From assembly GCF_933775445.1 (NCBI RefSeq), contig NC_065875.1, forward strand, positions 4,477,001 to 4,541,000: 64,000 bases of DNA. The letters are read 5' to 3'. The position numbers and the translations under genes were made by a program. Positions 10,965 through 20,769 of the stretch are shown in pieces. The notes under the pieces were generated by a model. The model saw nothing but the letters and a program-made list of their open reading frames with translations, made no database searches and was not told where the DNA came from. Source of the stretch: Argentina anserina. Lineage: Eukaryota; Streptophyta; Magnoliopsida; Rosales; Rosaceae. Position 1 is the stretch's first letter. Every line of letters starts with the position of its first letter.

Positions 10965-12056
10965 TGATTGGGAATCAAATTCTTGGAAGCAGGATGATTT
11001 CCCAACTGAAATTGATGATCATCTCAAATCCTCTATCCTTTCCATTCATCCCTTGTGTAGAACTAGGAGAGATGAGCTCATCTGGCCTCATTCTAAAGAT
11101 GGCTCTTACTCAGTGAGGTCGGGTTACAACTTTCTGCAAGCTGTGAAACAAACCAACTCAGTGGTCCATCATCATCATTCATACTCTATTCCCAGTCAGC
11201 TGTGGATGTGGATTTCCAAAGTTCATACCGTCCCAAAAAATCGAATGTTTATGTGGAAGCTTCCACATAACATTCTTCCTACTAAAGGCCAGCTTCACCA
11301 CCGTCATATTGCTCGTAGTCCTCTCTGCTCCATTTGTAACTCTTTCCCTGAATCCATTGAACATGTTTTCTTCACTTGTTCTTGGACTGTTGCTGCTTGG
11401 TTTGCTCATCCAATTGGCTTCAAAGTCTCTGTTCAGACCATCAACTCCTTTACTAAGTGGTTGGATGCGATCCGTCTCAAACATTGGCCAAGGGAAACAT
11501 ACACTCATATCTCACTTATGTTTTGGTCAATTTGGCTTCATCGATGCAAAATTACCTTTGAGCACATTGATCCGGATCCGGTGCAAGTTGCATCTCTCAC
11601 AACCCTCCGCCCTCCCCTCTTCACTCTCTAATCATCAACACTGACGCAGCTTGGAGGAAAACTGACAACCGCGCTGGTATTGCGGCTGTTGTTCGTGATC
11701 ACAACGGAGTGATTGTCTCTGGTTCCGCTGTTAATTCCTATGCTCAGTCTCCTCTCGCAACTGAGCTTCTAGCAATAACTGAGGGTTTGAATTTGGCAAA
11801 AGCTATGAATTTGGAGGCAATCACCATTGTATCGGATTCTAAAATCCTAATTGATGCCTTTGTTGCTGATAAAGCCCCTGCAGATTGGAAGGTAGTGAAC
11901 TTGTTCTCTGAAGCCCGGTCTCTTTCTCAAATCCGGCAAATCAGCTGGCGTTGGTCTAGCAGGAAAGCTAACAGAGTGGCTGATCATGTAGCCTCTTTAG
12001 CCTTAAGAGGTCCTAGTGACACACTCACTCAAAGACAGATCTCTGAGTTTATTTGA
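10965..12056 (+). pseudogene. LINE ORF2, zf-RVT and RNase H region
   Basis: Two readable frames. The first, 11053-11631, carries DELIWPHSKDGSYSVRSGYN, VPKNRMFMWKL and the zf-RVT signature CSICNSFPESIEHVFFTC. The second, about 11636-12056, encodes an RNase H fold (NTDAAWRKTDNRAGIAAVV, then ATELLAITEGL, then SDSKILIDAF, then RKANRVADHVASLAL). The catalytic residues D, E and D and a late H/D position are recognisable. A frameshift near 11630 separates the two. This is the C-terminal half of the LINE ORF2 split by the gypsy insertion. Confidence 0.85.
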
Positions 12057-12059
12057 AGA

Positions 12060-13110
12060 CCTTTCACCGACATTGTAACATATCAGACCCTCGGGGATTA
12101 CTAGCACAATAATCAACTCGTTTTCACCTCTTATGACGTTCACCACAGAAATCACATAAGTCCTATTTGGTTTGTTAACGACCATACTCGGAAACACAGT
12201 AGCTAACATACCAAAATTACCGCGATGCTTCACAAACCACCCAGACCTATCTTCCAGCAATTTAAAGACAACCAACCAATTTGTCCAAGTTGCCGCAAGA
12301 TGCAAATGCCCGCCCGACTCTCCAAATTAGGTACAAGTCATGCATGGCAACCTCTCGACGCTGTCATCATTGAAATCAAAATATGCCAAAGACTGATTCT
12401 TCTGATTGTACCAGTAAATTGCATCCTTCCTGTAAACGGCAACGTGAAACCCTATATCGTATTTCAAAATGTAAATCCCCTTCCTGGAGGGTCTCCAAGA
12501 CTTTGTTTCTGACGAGTAGATATCAATTTTGATGAGACGGTTCTCGTCTAACACAGACAACTCACTAACAAATAGGAGTCAGTAATGAGGTGACTCCAAA
12601 GGATCAAAAGCCACATTAAAAGCCTTCACTGTTTCTCTGCATGGACTTCCAAGAACCCGAAGCCATTTTGATTGCCCAGATGAGTGATTACAAACATAAT
12701 ATAAAGTGATTTGAGAGGAATTCATATGAGGCTTAGAAAAGCACATCAACCCATTACACACATGATGAATTTCCAGGTTTGGGATACTCAGGAAATTTGG
12801 GTGTCTATCATATTGATAACTACGCCGATGAAAGGAGAGACCACGAGGGTTTGGTTGGAAATTAAGTCGAGCATGCAGCATAAACCCTAAGAGATGGTTT
12901 GGGTTTCTCCTGGCGTAAGTGACAGTAAACTTTGGAGTAGAGATTATCGAGTACCATTTTTTTTGAAACTGACTTGAACCTGAGAACTGGCTTAGCTGGA
13001 AGGCGCAAAAGGATCTCGCGCAAGAATTCTTCGGTGTTGCCCACTTCAGTTGCACCACCTGCACGGGAAGAAGCTATGAGTTTGGAATTTTTTCTCCCCC
13101 TGCTTGCCAT
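12060..13110 (-). pseudogene. F-box/FBA protein pseudogene
   Basis: Translating the minus strand from 13110 gives an F-box protein related to the intact gene at 15073. It starts MASRGRKNSK, then has the F-box core EFLREILLRLPAKPVLRFK. A run of eight A (plus-strand T at 12957-12964) shifts the frame at VSKK; one A fewer would continue into WYSIISTPKF. The second frame carries the FBA-type segments VAFDPLESPHY, IYSSETKSWRPS and AIYWYNQ. In-frame stops occur after SPHY (TGA, 12579-12581) and after MTCT (TAA, about 12327-12329, where the paralogue has Tyr before FGESGGHLHL). It ends against the LINE. One frameshift plus two stops make function unlikely. Confidence 0.85.
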
Positions 13111-15072
13111 TTCTCATTTGCTAAGCGCAGTCAGAGAGTGGTTCAATACCTGGGGTTTTCACCTCTATAAAAGCTCACTAATTTTCCGTTCTGTGTTTGT
13201 TGTTTGAAAGAATTAATCATTTCTTCTTTTCTAGGTGGATTTATTACCAACAATGTCATTTTTTTCTAGATTCTTTTTCTTCCTAGTTGACACTCATCTT
13301 TTGTCTACTCCAACGATTTAAACGGTGACGTATCTAATATGTTGAATGATGTAGAATTACTCAGTATATGACTCAAAAAAAAAATTACGTTTCAACTGCT
13401 AAAACGGTGCGGTATATAATTCATTGAACAATGATGTTCACTTACTTAGTAACTAACTAAAAAAGAAATTATGTTTAATTGTGGTTGTATAACTAATCAA
13501 AAACAGTATGTTCAGTCCCGTACGTTGTATGTGGCTGGATTTTATGGTGAAAGGAAGCATCTTAATCATAAAATCTTTATTTTGCCTTCCAGAAATCCTT
13601 ATTTTCAGAATTTCCATTCAAAAAAATGGCTGACCAAACTTTTCTTCATAATGTAGCATTTTCTTCTTTAACAGTTTAATAGGTTCCATTAAAAGTAAAT
13701 GAATGCCAATAAGGACAATTGATGAGATTTTTTTAAAGAATGCGGCTGTTGCCACCGGACAGTTTACTTAGTTCACCTGATATTCTCTTGACTCATAGTT
13801 ACCACTGTATGCACTCTAGTGGCAGTGGAAGACCCTGTTGAAAATAATACTCACGACAAAAACGAAACAAAAGAGCTGCAAACTACTTATGAAAGTCTTG
13901 TCCTCCCCACAGGGGTCAATCCATTAAACAAGATAAATGTAAAGAAAGCTCACTAAGTGGGTCGTGGTAGAATTGAGTCATCCGTAATTCCTCACCAAAT
14001 TTATGTTTAGTGTTATTTGTGCTGTGAATTTAAAAGAATTTGGGTGTAAATTTGGCTCATGGAAAACTACAATTTTACCCTCGTGTTATCTTCACAGCAT
14101 CTCGTCTGATTTTCAGACCCCAATTCATTTTGAGTTTTGTGGATCTTCATCTCTTGCTCTGCTCCCTGATGCTAAGGTAAATTTCATACATTCAATTTAT
14201 TCTTCTGCATAACTAGTTTGCTCTACTTGTTCACCATTATGTATGATTGTTGTTGCAGATTGTCTTTTCAGTTTGATTGTCATTTTCAATTTCAATATCT
14301 TAACACTCCGTATAACAACATTGTACGATTCTGGGCTTTTCAAAGCTCATAAGCTTCTGGGTCTGTCTCTGTTTGAGGAGTTGATGTTTGAATTATGAAG
14401 GGTACTGTACCTACCTATCTGGAGATCAAACATCAGCTAGATAAAACTGAAGTCACTACAACCCCAATTTACCCTGTTCTATTTTATAGCGATCTCCGTG
14501 TCTCTAGAACAGCCCAACTGGGATTGACTACATTGAATATTTATATAGAAGGGTTTGTTTCATACCATTGGGATTCTTGGTCTGAGATATCTTTTAGTTT
14601 TCTGAAAAATAATGTATCTGATTTTGCATATTAATTAGTTTGAGATTCCAAGAGTTTTGGTGGCTCAACTGAGGTGGATGATTCAGCTTCAATTGATATG
14701 TGATTTGTTGATTCTCATTTTCAGTAATCTGAATAAGTTTGTGACTGGATGAGTTTCAGGAATATCAGGTGAATGTACTGGAGTGTTGATTTCGCATCAT
14801 TTTCTTTCTTTGCAGCAATTAAAAATAGAAGTTGGACAGCAGATAGACATGAATGGACCCTCAAGAAACCTTTGAAATGTGAAACAACTGGGGACTGGGA
14901 GGAAGACTTGCAGAGTATGCAATATTACTGTATGTTGGTTCTTTTCCCTTTGACTGCAGTTGATTTGGTCATGTGTTATGTGTCATTTCTCCGTTCCTTT
15001 ACTCACTTTCGATTTGTTACTTTGTTCATCTTCTTTTGTTTTACAGAAATTCGGAACTCTTTTGGTTGAGTG
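13111..15072. other. Intergenic region between the two F-box loci, with probable 5' UTR introns
   Basis: No supported coding sequence. GCTAAGGTAAAT near 14173 looks like a splice donor, and TTTTGTTTTACAG ending at 15047 is a good acceptor just before the F-box start. The downstream gene therefore probably has one or more 5' UTR introns in this stretch. The proposal rests on splice-site appearance only. Confidence 0.4.
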
Positions 15073-16347
15073 ATGTCAGTCTCATCATCAGCCACAGACA
15101 TTGCCAGCAATGAAGATCTTTTATCCCAAATCCTTGTTCGATTACCCCCAAAATCCCTCATTTGCTTCAAATGTGTGTCCAAACAATGGCTCTCACTCAT
15201 TTCCAACCCCCAATTCATTGCCACCCACATCCGCTGCCGAGGCATTGCATCCCCTTCTGGCCTACTTCTAAACAATGATTACTTGCATACTCCGGAGTTC
15301 CACTATGTACCTCTGTCACACTCTAATCCCTCTGAACTCACTCCCCCTCCGTATCTGAGCTATCTTGGTGCCCCACGCATCAAGATCCTACAGTCTTGTA
15401 ATGGTTTGCTTTTGTGTTCTTCTGCCTACCAGAAAAATGATCCAAATTACGAACTCAAATACTTTGATGACCTTTCACAGACAGAGGATGATGTTCTCTT
15501 GCCAGACATATGGCATGTAATCCCAACAATCTCAAATGCCTGCAGTCAAACAAGAATCCATTATTCTGGTTTTCGATTCTATGTCTGCAATCCTACCACC
15601 AAGCAGTTCAAGACTCTTTCTTTTCCTTTCTTTCAGTATCACATACTTGCTCTAAATATTGCTTTTGATCCCTTGCATTCACCCTACTTCAAAATATTGT
15701 GTATACTCAAGAAGGATCTGGATTCTCATGTAATTCACCTTTATGATTCCGAGACCAAAACTTGGAACTCATCTCCAATATCATTTAATGCACCCAGGAA
15801 TATACACTTCCGTGAACCTGTATTTTGCAGGCGTGCAATTCACTGGTATAGTTCCCAACAGACTTCGCTTTACTTTGATGTGGATAAAGAGTGCTTGAAC
15901 CCGATGCCTATGCCCCAGTCTTCGTTGTATGGAACTGTCAATTATTTTGGGGAGTCTGGAGGCCACCTGCATCTGATATTGTCAACAACCTCTTTTCTAG
16001 AATTTGATGTGTTTGAGTTGGAGAAAGATTACTCTGCATGGTCAGTGAAGTACCGTCTCAATATTGAAGGCATAAGAGTTTCACTTTCTGGTACATGTGG
16101 CTTTTCCAGCATTGGATCTAATGCTTCAGTGCTGAGAATTACTTGTGGAGAAAAGGAAGAGGAATCAGAGGCGGTGGTATTTATATTTGGTATCGAAGGT
16201 AGTATGGTTGCCTCTTGCAATTTGAGTAATGGGACTCATAGAAGACCTACAGTATTGGTTCCTTCTCGAGAAGCTGTTCTTGATTTCAAGATCCTTCATT
16301 CCCATACAGACTCCTTTCCATTCATAGAAACACTGTCTCCCCTATAA
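15073..16347 (+). CDS. F-box protein with F-box-associated (FBA-type) C-terminus
   Basis: Single-exon frame of 424 residues. The first in-frame ATG is at 15073 (MSVSSSATDI); the codon before it is GTG. The F-box spans about residues 12-52 (EDLLSQILVRLPPKSLICFK, then VSKQWLSLISNPQF), the module by which such proteins bind SKP1 in SCF ubiquitin ligases. The rest resembles the plant F-box-associated interaction domain: CNGLLLCSS, FYVCNPTTKQFKTL, IAFDPLHSPYFKI, LYDSETKTWNSS and a NYFGESGGHLHL motif also seen in the neighbouring pseudogene. The substrate cannot be inferred. Length and composition are normal for the family. The promoter is probably separated by a 5' UTR intron ending at 15047. Confidence 0.9.
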   Translation: MSVSSSATDIASNEDLLSQILVRLPPKSLICFKCVSKQWLSLISNPQFIATHIRCRGIASPSGLLLNNDYLHTPEFHYVPLSHSNPSELTPPPYLSYLGAPRIKILQSCNGLLLCSSAYQKNDPNYELKYFDDLSQTEDDVLLPDIWHVIPTISNACSQTRIHYSGFRFYVCNPTTKQFKTLSFPFFQYHILALNIAFDPLHSPYFKILCILKKDLDSHVIHLYDSETKTWNSSPISFNAPRNIHFREPVFCRRAIHWYSSQQTSLYFDVDKECLNPMPMPQSSLYGTVNYFGESGGHLHLILSTTSFLEFDVFELEKDYSAWSVKYRLNIEGIRVSLSGTCGFSSIGSNASVLRITCGEKEEESEAVVFIFGIEGSMVASCNLSNGTHRRPTVLVPSREAVLDFKILHSHTDSFPFIETLSPL

Positions 16348-17478
16348 AGCACATATATTCTTTGGAGCTATTTCGCTTTAGTATATAATTGTTTTCATCT
16401 TGATCAGTTTGACAGATTGATTTTGCCAATGAGTATTAGTGCCGTCTGTATTCAGCATTGTTCATTCCTACAACTTCAATGACTTGAAGTACACTGAAGA
16501 AAGTTTTGCGCTAATTACTGAATTGATTCTTTTGTGATGAAGGAGCTGTTATTTATGATTTAGTACTTTCAATAAGTTGGTTCTGTCAGCTCCATTAAAT
16601 CACTAAAACACCAAAATACGACTTCATCATAAATTCATAATTCGGATTTGGATGCATGAAATGAAGTCATATGTTTTTTTTTCTTCTTTTTTGACTAAAA
16701 AATAAGTCATATGCTATTAAACTGTGTTGTGCATAGGATATCAAGCTTTTCAGTTAAAATTTGTTATCACCAAACCACTTAAACACCCAGTTCCGTTCAC
16801 ACAACTGACTATGAAATTCATGCTTAACTAACATTGGATGTAAATCCAAGGGTGAGGAGAATCTTTTAAAATTGAGTTATTTTGTTTTCAACCTTAAGAT
16901 TTACATTCAATGTTGGTTGAACATGAATTTCATGGTCAACTACTGACCGTGTGAACGGGATTGCTTAAACACAAGAACACTGCATACTGATTCTGCAATA
17001 CACATGCTGTTACATGGTGATATGCATAAAGTATGAAAAATATCACTTGAACTAACCAATGTGAACCAGAGGATGTATAATGAGACAAATATGATTTGAA
17101 AGAGTGTTACAAAAGACGAATTCTATAAAAGAGTGCGAAAATAGAAATATTGAAACAGATTGATACCTATGAAATATATTAATAAAAAAGAGAACGGCCA
17201 TATCTAAATAACGTCTGTTTGTGCATCTGTGAAATAAGGATCAAGGAAAGAAATTGGGGCAAAACTATAGTAAAAGCAGAAGTTTGCCATTGATTGCACA
17301 GTATTCCTACTGGAAAAGATACAACCCAAAATAAAATACAAACTCTCATAACATTATGTTTGATGAGCAGTGACATTAACAAAGGAAATACTTTCCCATA
17401 CAAGGAGATGAAATTTGTGGTCCCGTAGAGAACCTTCTATGACTAGTCGCACAGTTATTTGCGAAGCATTGTCTCAGT
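16348..17478. other. Intergenic, 3' flanks of two convergent genes
   Basis: Holds the 3' flank of the F-box gene (plus) and of the complex I subunit gene (minus), plus one small MITE (separate entry). No other ORF of substance is seen. Confidence 0.6.
16787..16963. mobile_element. Small Mutator-type MITE with 9-bp target duplication
   Basis: A 177-bp element with imperfect terminal inverted repeats: left CCAGTTCCGTTCACACA and right (complement) CAATCCCGTTCACACGG. A further inverted pair around ATGAAATTCATG lies inside. It is flanked by identical 9-bp direct repeats CTTAAACAC at 16778-16786 and 16964-16972. Nine-bp duplications are characteristic of Mutator-like elements. No coding capacity. 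Confidence 0.8.
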
Positions 17479-19344
17479 TCACAGAAACTTCCTGTATGGT
17501 CTGCCTGCATCCTCATCTTGCATATGCTGCCACATTATGGAAACAAATATGAATGTTAAGACTCAAATGGTGTACTGGTTGAAGATTTGAAACAGAATGG
17601 TACCTACCAAATATTGATAAAAAAGTCTGTTACAAATGACCAAATACTATAAGAAAGCATGCGAATATAGGAATACTAAAACAGATTGATACCTAAGAAT
17701 TTTTTTTTTTTTAAAGTTGAAGCATCTATTGTGTATTCCGAATCACATCAACAAAACAAACAAAAGAATGTTAGTAATTAAAATTTTTATGTTTAGCACA
17801 AGAGGGGCTTCGCATCTATCATCCTTTTGCATTATGTAAAAAAGTGCACCTAATATGAGATTCGGAGGAAAGTATGCAACCGGATAAATACCACTAGATT
17901 GGCAGGCTAAATTTGGACTACGTGACAGCTTTACAACAGATATCAGGAAATGCTATATAGGGGAGGTATTAGGTACTTTGGCGACTTATTGCATATCAAA
18001 AGGTTTTAACTATATAATTAAAAAAATACAGTTCCTCACATCAATGATTCAATTTTTAAAGAAAAGGGAAACTGTTCCACTGGCACAGATGCTATATCAA
18101 AGCAAGCAACTTAAAGTACTGTAATTAAGAAAAGCCGATAATGAAATTAACTATGGAAAGCCATATAATTAAGAAATTAAGTATGAAACTAACAACTATA
18201 TCAGCTAACACTCTAACAGCTATCTAATTCACCCATGACCCTAAACCCCTTAATCTGCAGAAAGAAAAATCATTCTCGTACAGAAACGTCATTGACTATC
18301 TATATTGATCTCTTACAGAGGCTCCAAATGAAGAGATATATCATTGACATTCCTCCAGCAGAATGTACAACTGCACAAGAGAATTAAAAATCCTATGAAA
18401 CTGTAACTTTTCATTGGTTCTTCAACCAGACTGAACGGACCATGGGATCTCCACCATTCTCTCTGCTAGAGCATTTACAAAAGTTTCCAGGAATTCCAAG
18501 TTCACAATTTAATATGGGACTTACAAAATTTAACTGAGTTTCAATTTTGGTGTCACGGCCTATCTTGGTTTCCATATCAGCGCAATCTATAGTATCTGTC
18601 TAGGTGTTTATTAATTGTTAGTGAACATGTACATTGATATGAAACTAGAAACATGATACTAAAGTATCACATTAGCCAACACAATTCATCTCATCACTTA
18701 CTCCAACACACAGAAACATCCAATGTAGGAATGGTTAACGAAAGACGAGAACAAAGACCCCCACCAATTTCAGTCTCGCCGGGAATCTCAAGCACCAAGA
18801 TTAAGCACATACTGGCAGCAGAGATTCGACGCTGAAAACAGTACATTTACTTACCTAAATGCAGACCCAAAACTATATGACAATACAAAATCCAATATAG
18901 CCTTTTAAAAAAAGTTCCCAATGCTTCAGAAATGATGATTCTACACTACTACTTGTAAAACCAACCGTGCCTCGTCGCTAAACCCAACCAACCACATACT
19001 AGCTATTTCTCGAAAACAACCCTAATTTAACGCAAGACCCAACCTCTTTTCATCACCCACATTAGAGAACAAAACAAAGTCAAACGAAACAAAATCGAAC
19101 CGAGTATTGTGAACACACAGGAGAGAGATCTAAGAATTCCAATAAAGATGGAGAGAGAGAGAGAGAGAGTAATTACGAATTCTCGGACGATGCCCTTGTA
19201 GACTAAGACGGGGATAGCGATGCCGAAGATGCCGATGAGGGCGAAGTTGCGGCGAGTCCAGCGGAAGTTGTGCTCCAGATTCTCTCTGGCGGCGCCCCAC
19301 TCCTCCACGAACCTGTTCTTGTTTGCCTCCATTCCTCCTCCCAT
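17479..19344 (-). CDS. NDUFB4: Mitochondrial complex I subunit, NDUFB4/B15-type (plant)
   Basis: Two exons, 71 residues. Exon 1 is 19344-19177 (56 codons, MGGGMEANKN to GIVREF). Exon 2 is 17526-17479 (HMQDEDAGRPYRKFL, then stop). The 1650-bp intron has a GTAATT donor and a GGCAG acceptor. The sequence matches from memory the short plant protein assigned to the membrane arm of respiratory complex I (Arabidopsis At2g31490 type). It has one hydrophobic segment at about residues 34-53 (FALIGIFGIAIPVLVYKGIV) after a charged N-terminus with HNFRWTRRN. The intron opens with a CT repeat. The gene is divergent from TOM7, whose start is about 1.2 kb away. The gene model is strong; the subunit assignment is from memory. 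Confidence 0.88.
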
Positions 19345-20547
19345 TTTCGCCTTCCTTTCTTCTTCTTCTTCTCTGCTCCCGACCCCCTATGTTATTTGCG
19401 ATGCTCCCCTTAATCCTCTCTCTGTCTACTCTTTGAACCAATGCTAGTAATTCTAATCGAAAATATAAAAAAAACTAATGCTTGTAATCTTTTTTAATTT
19501 TGTTTAATTTTGTATTTGCCAATTACAAATCGGTCCCTTAATGTGGAGCTATTATTTTGGGAGTGACGATCCGGCCTCGCTACAAACATTAACATATATG
19601 AGGCCATGAGAAAAACTACCCTCTTCAGCAACGTCAAATAAACACCACACCACGAGCAAAGGTGTTGTGCGCATATATGTTGTGCGGATACATGCGGTAC
19701 TTCTTGTTACGAGTTACTATATGTGTTGATGATGAATTAGTAACTAAATCTTTTAAAATAGAGTCAGAAACAAAATTTTAAACCTTCATTTGGTGCATAC
19801 ATGCATCCGAACAACATAATTTGTGCGTACAATAATGACTTGAGAGTATGAGATTGTACTACATGAATTTATATATTATCTTAGTTGTGCAGTTAAGATG
19901 ATTCTTCAACTAAAACTCAAATTGGTATTTTGCCGGCACAAAGTTAGGCTGGTTTGCAATGAACCACATTTGCTACTTTTTTTTCTTCATTTCATTTTGA
20001 GCTAGAAGAAGTTGATGAAATTAAACCAAATTAAGAGCTATATTTAAGGAACATTTCGTCTTTTTGGTAATGTAGATATGACATTCATCAAACTCTGATG
20101 GTCTAACAACTTATACTTAAAATCTTATGTTAAATATAAGGATTGATGAATTTAATTTCACATATGCAAGCGATGTGACGTGCAAAATAAAATTATAGCC
20201 AATTGAGTTTGAATTAATATGACAAATTTATCGGCATATTCTCTTTTGACACCGTCTCTCAAAAGGAGAGGCTTGTAAATTCAATTCCTTTTTTTTTCAA
20301 ATATCCATTTTCCATTTAATGAAGAGAAAATCAAAATCTGTAGAGTTTATCAGAAACTTAGAGCTCTCAAAACGAAACGAACGGCTGTGATTCGCGCCAC
20401 ATGTCGATCACTCTCTCACTGAACACCACAAGGTACCCCTATAAACAAGCACACCACCTCATAATTAGGGTTTTAGATTCAAGGCTTTACACCGTAAAAA
20501 TCTCCACAGAGAAACCAATCGAGAGAGAGAGGCTCGCACGGAGATCA
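19345..20547. promoter_or_regulatory. Divergent promoter region between NDUFB4-type gene and TOM7
   Basis: Contains the two 5' flanks. On the TOM7 side a TTAGGGTTT telo-box sits at 20465-20473 in the presumed 5' UTR, and a possible TATA element (CCTATAAAC) lies near 20437-20445. Telo-boxes are common in plant genes for ribosomal and mitochondrial biogenesis proteins. The middle (about 19500-20380) is AT-rich with no recognised element. Confidence 0.5.
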
Positions 20548-20769
20548 ATGGCGTCTAGGGTTAGCTTGAAGACCAAGGGCAAGTCCACCACCAAGGGCTC
20601 CAAGGGTTCCGACGACGGCTCAATCTCTCAGTCCGTCAAGGAGTGGACCAACTGGACCATGAGGAAGGCCAAGGTCGTCGTTCACTACGGCTTCATCCCT
20701 CTAATCATCATCGTGGGCATGAACTCCGATCCCAAGCCACAGCTTTCCCAGCTTCTCAGCCCCGTCTGA
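20548..20769 (+). CDS. TOM7: TOM7, mitochondrial outer-membrane import receptor subunit
   Basis: Single exon, 73 residues, start at 20548 ([20 protein letters not shown]). An in-frame ATG at 20401 would add an implausible leader. The lysine-rich cytosolic N-terminus is followed by [19 protein letters not shown] and a single membrane segment at about residues 42-58 ([15 protein letters not shown]). It ends [13 protein letters not shown], the typical plant TOM7 tail. TOM7 is a small tail-anchored-like subunit of the TOM complex that modulates its assembly. No introns, as is usual for plant TOM7 genes. A telo-box lies about 80 bp upstream. Confidence 0.95.
   Translation: MASRVSLKTKGKSTTKGSKGSDDGSISQSVKEWTNWTMRKAKVVVHYGFIPLIIIVGMNSDPKPQLSQLLSPV

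Larger units (their letters stand above)
4173..12056 (+). mobile_element. L1-type LINE, decayed, interrupted by a Ty3/gypsy element
   Basis: Domains appear in canonical plant L1 order: ORF1 tail, ORF2 endonuclease (from 4676), reverse transcriptase (about 5690-7300), zf-RVT region (about 7300-7600 and 10965-11620) and a C-terminal RNase H (about 11636-12056). The Ty3/gypsy fragment 7601-10954 splits the segment between RT and zf-RVT. Many stops and frameshifts break ORF2. The 5' end runs straight into a TA microsatellite and MITE. At the 3' end the RNase H frame stops at 12054-12056 with no visible 3' UTR or poly(A), directly against an F-box pseudogene. The element is therefore truncated or rearranged at both ends. 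Confidence 0.85.

Noticed and set aside
13310..13480. Possible short duplicated block around AAACGGTG and ATTGAA motifs
   Set aside because: Two loosely similar stretches with no termini or target duplication; too weak to call a repeat.
20401..20547. Upstream in-frame start extending TOM7 by 49 residues
   Set aside because: The extension covers the 5' UTR including the telo-box and has no similarity to TOM7; the 20548 start gives the normal family length.
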